Shown here piece after piece: positions 6,949-7,954 of a DNA stretch of 7,954 bases. Numbering within the stretch: the stretch's first letter is position 1; each line of letters begins with the position of its first letter. The translations under genes were made by a program, and so were the position numbers. Source of the stretch: CAXXIC01 sp964534355 (GTDB lineage Bacteria; Bacteroidota; Bacteroidia; Bacteroidales; UBA7332); assembly GCA_964534355.1 (NCBI GenBank), contig CAZHNZ010000162.1:1-7954 (forward strand), in the 5' to 3' direction. A model generated the notes under the pieces. It ran no database searches. It was not told the origin of the DNA and saw only the letters and a list, made by a program, of their open reading frames with translations.

Positions 6949-6956
6949 CAAAGATA
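6949..6956 (-). promoter_or_regulatory. Bacteroidetes -7 element for the DUF3108-dgkA unit
   Basis: On the minus strand 6956-6949 reads TATCTTTG, an exact match to TAnnTTTG. A TTTG -33 element at the right distance is not clear; the upstream sequence is A/T-rich. Transcription would start near 6942, leaving a leader of only about 11 bases before the ATG at 6930. The 130-base gap 6931-7060 holds this element and no other feature I can support; I see no convincing terminator for the operon that ends at 7061. Confidence 0.55.
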
Positions 6957-7060
6957 AGACAAACGCCACAATTTATTAAAATTGAATCGGTAAATTATGC
7001 TAAACAAGCGATTTTTTATGGAATGAACGAAAAAACTAAAATTGTTTGCACGATAAAACC

Positions 7061-7315
7061 CTATGTCTTACGAAAAAACTTAATGAATTTCAATATTGTC
7101 GGAATGCTTTTTAAGATGGGTATATAAGACATAAACCCTTTAACGGCAGAAGCAATAGAGCTCCAGAACCGAAACAGTTCTGTCATTTCTTCTATTTCCT
7201 CTTTTACTTTTTGTTCATGCTTTTTTACTTTTAGCCTGAGCTTTAGCTTCTCAAGTCTCAGCTCTTCCAGATTCGACAGAGCGGAATATCTATCTGTGGG
7301 TATATTACTATTCAT
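7061..7315 (-). CDS. Small basic coiled-coil protein of unknown function
   Basis: The 84-residue protein has a strongly charged, Leu/Lys/Glu-rich helix at about 12-47 with heptad-like spacing (NLEELRLEKLKLRLKVKKHE and onwards), a likely coiled coil. It is followed by a hydrophobic to amphipathic C-terminal part at about 48-80 (SIASAVKGFMSYIPILKSIP, then TILKFIKFF) ending in the basic RKT. The second part could be a membrane-associated helix pair, but it is less hydrophobic than a clear transmembrane segment. I do not recognise a named family. It is supported as a gene by its position: its ATG overlaps the end of the DUF1469 gene by 8 bases (ATGAATAG), which points to translational coupling. 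It is the last gene of the three-gene unit and occupies the slot that yqjK has in E. coli yqjD-yqjE-yqjK. Confidence 0.8.
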   Translation of the reverse strand: MNSNIPTDRYSALSNLEELRLEKLKLRLKVKKHEQKVKEEIEEMTELFRFWSSIASAVKGFMSYIPILKSIPTILKFIKFFRKT

Positions 7316-7676
7316 TATCGGTTGGATGATTGTTGGGTGAGAAAAATATCTTACTGAATACTCTGACCAATGGGTTTATAATCCATGATTTTCGGAATAT
7401 AAAAATGAGTAGTAGTAATAACAAATAGCTGCCACATACAATAAATATACCGGGTAAGAAACCACCGAAAGCATCTTTAGACCACCAGATAAAGCCTAAT
7501 GACAGGTAAAACAAAGCCCCACCAATCAGAATAACCGCCAACAGGATTAACAGTATTGCCTGCACTATTAATGTTAGTTTTTCGATTGTTTCTAATTTCA
7601 GCAGAGCTATTTGTTCATTCAGATACGTGCGCGTACCTTCGAAAAGCGAAAAATCATTGATGTCGTCTCTCTCCAT
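7308..7676 (-). CDS. DUF1469 / phage holin superfamily 3_6-like membrane protein
   Basis: The 122-residue protein has an N-terminal amphipathic helix (~8-33, including TRTYLNEQIALLKLETIEKL), then two transmembrane helices at about 36-62 and 73-94, and a basic tail (FRKSWIINPLVRVFSKIFFS). This arrangement, with a leading coiled helix and a short loop between the two helices, is that of DUF1469 (putative Actinobacterial Holin-X / holin superfamily III type), to which E. coli YqjE belongs. Despite the name, proteins of this kind are chromosomal and there is no endolysin or other phage gene nearby, so a lysis role is not implied. The start at 7676 follows the stop of the ytxH-like gene by 2 bases and has a GGGAGAA Shine-Dalgarno-like sequence 5 bases before it, one of the few visible in the window. 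The exact function is unknown. Confidence 0.8.
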   Translation of the reverse strand: MERDDINDFSLFEGTRTYLNEQIALLKLETIEKLTLIVQAILLILLAVILIGGALFYLSLGFIWWSKDAFGGFLPGIFIVCGSYLLLLLLIFIFRKSWIINPLVRVFSKIFFSPNNHPTDNE

Positions 7677-7678
7677 TA

Positions 7679-7921
7679 TTATTCTCCCATTGATGGTTCA
7701 TCCGGCATCACAGATGCAGTTTTTGCTTTTCCTCTCGACCAGATACGCCCCATAAGCTCATCGAGTTCAGTCTCTTTCAATTTAATACCTTTTTCTTTTA
7801 ACCAATCGGCTACTTTGGTACGGAGTTCTTCTCCTTTGTCGGTAGTGAACAGCAGGGTTACTCCTGTGGCCAATGCTGCTCCGGCCAAAAAGGCCAATGC
7901 ACCGCTTACTTCTCGTTTCAT
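7679..7921 (-). CDS. YtxH domain-containing single-pass membrane protein
   Basis: The 80-residue protein begins with a glycine/alanine-rich transmembrane helix (residues ~6-26, GALAFLAGAALATGVTLLFT). A motif TTDKGEELRTKVADWLKEKG (26-45) follows, the same layout as YtxH proteins, where an Ala/Gly-rich helix leads into a short turn (often APxxGxE) and a charged amphipathic helix. The tail is charged and probably cytoplasmic. YtxH relatives are small stress-associated membrane proteins, with no defined biochemical activity that I know of. It is the first gene of a three-gene minus-strand unit, 2 bases before the DUF1469 gene. Only 33 bases upstream of the ATG are in the window and they show no clear promoter or Shine-Dalgarno sequence, so the promoter is probably beyond the right edge. 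Confidence 0.82.
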   Translation of the reverse strand: MKREVSGALAFLAGAALATGVTLLFTTDKGEELRTKVADWLKEKGIKLKETELDELMGRIWSRGKAKTASVMPDEPSMGE

Positions 7922-7954
7922 AGCAGTAGAATTTTAAATGGGTAATCACTTTAT

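Noticed and set aside
6995..7045. Possible terminator for the YtxH operon on the minus strand
   Set aside because: Only 3-4 bp stems (for example GCT/AGC) can be formed, and no proper hairpin is followed by a T-run.
7308..7676. Phage lysis cassette, suggested by the holin-like DUF1469 protein
   Set aside because: No endolysin, spanin or other phage gene is near; DUF1469 proteins are common chromosomal membrane proteins.

Overview
The window reads as ordinary chromosomal DNA of a member of the Bacteroidetes, most likely order Bacteroidales. Three things support this: promoter elements of the Bacteroidetes type (TAnnTTTG at -7) before several genes, the near absence of Shine-Dalgarno sequences before the start codons, and the protein families. 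These families include a ~580-residue LysRS with a C-terminal extension, a gene order lysS-gpsA-pgi, and a HAD phosphatase that matches the Bacteroides inorganic pyrophosphatase BT2127 residue for residue at its active site (compared from memory). I cannot name the genus.

Layout. Bases 1-578 (minus strand) hold the first ~192 codons of a protein that resembles the B12-binding/radical SAM oxidoreductases; it runs off the left edge. Bases 579-776 are a divergent intergenic region with a promoter facing each way and a short perfect palindrome. Bases 777-4890 (plus) are a compact three-gene unit: lysS (lysyl-tRNA synthetase), gpsA (glycerol-3-phosphate dehydrogenase) and pgi (glucose-6-phosphate isomerase). 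It is closed by a strong intrinsic terminator at 4905-4962. A HAD hydrolase, probably an inorganic pyrophosphatase, follows at 5018-5761 on the same strand.

From 5751 to the right edge everything is on the minus strand, in two groups. The first (5751-6930) is a secreted DUF3108 protein followed by a small three-helix diacylglycerol/undecaprenol kinase; its end overlaps the HAD gene tail to tail by 11 bp. The second (7061-7921) is three tightly packed small genes: a YtxH-like single-pass membrane protein, a two-helix DUF1469 (phage holin superfamily 3_6 type) membrane protein, and an 84-residue basic coiled-coil protein of unknown function.

How the genes fit together. The left and centre are central metabolism and translation: tRNA charging, phospholipid precursor supply, glycolysis/gluconeogenesis and probably pyrophosphate removal. 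The right part concerns the cell envelope: lipid-carrier phosphorylation, an exported protein and small membrane proteins. I see no mobile element, CRISPR array, tRNA, rRNA or phage module. The most interesting parts are the YtxH-DUF1469-coiled-coil trio, which recalls the layout of E. coli yqjD-yqjE-yqjK, the HAD enzyme whose residues argue against the usual beta-phosphoglucomutase label, and the extra C-terminal domain on LysRS.
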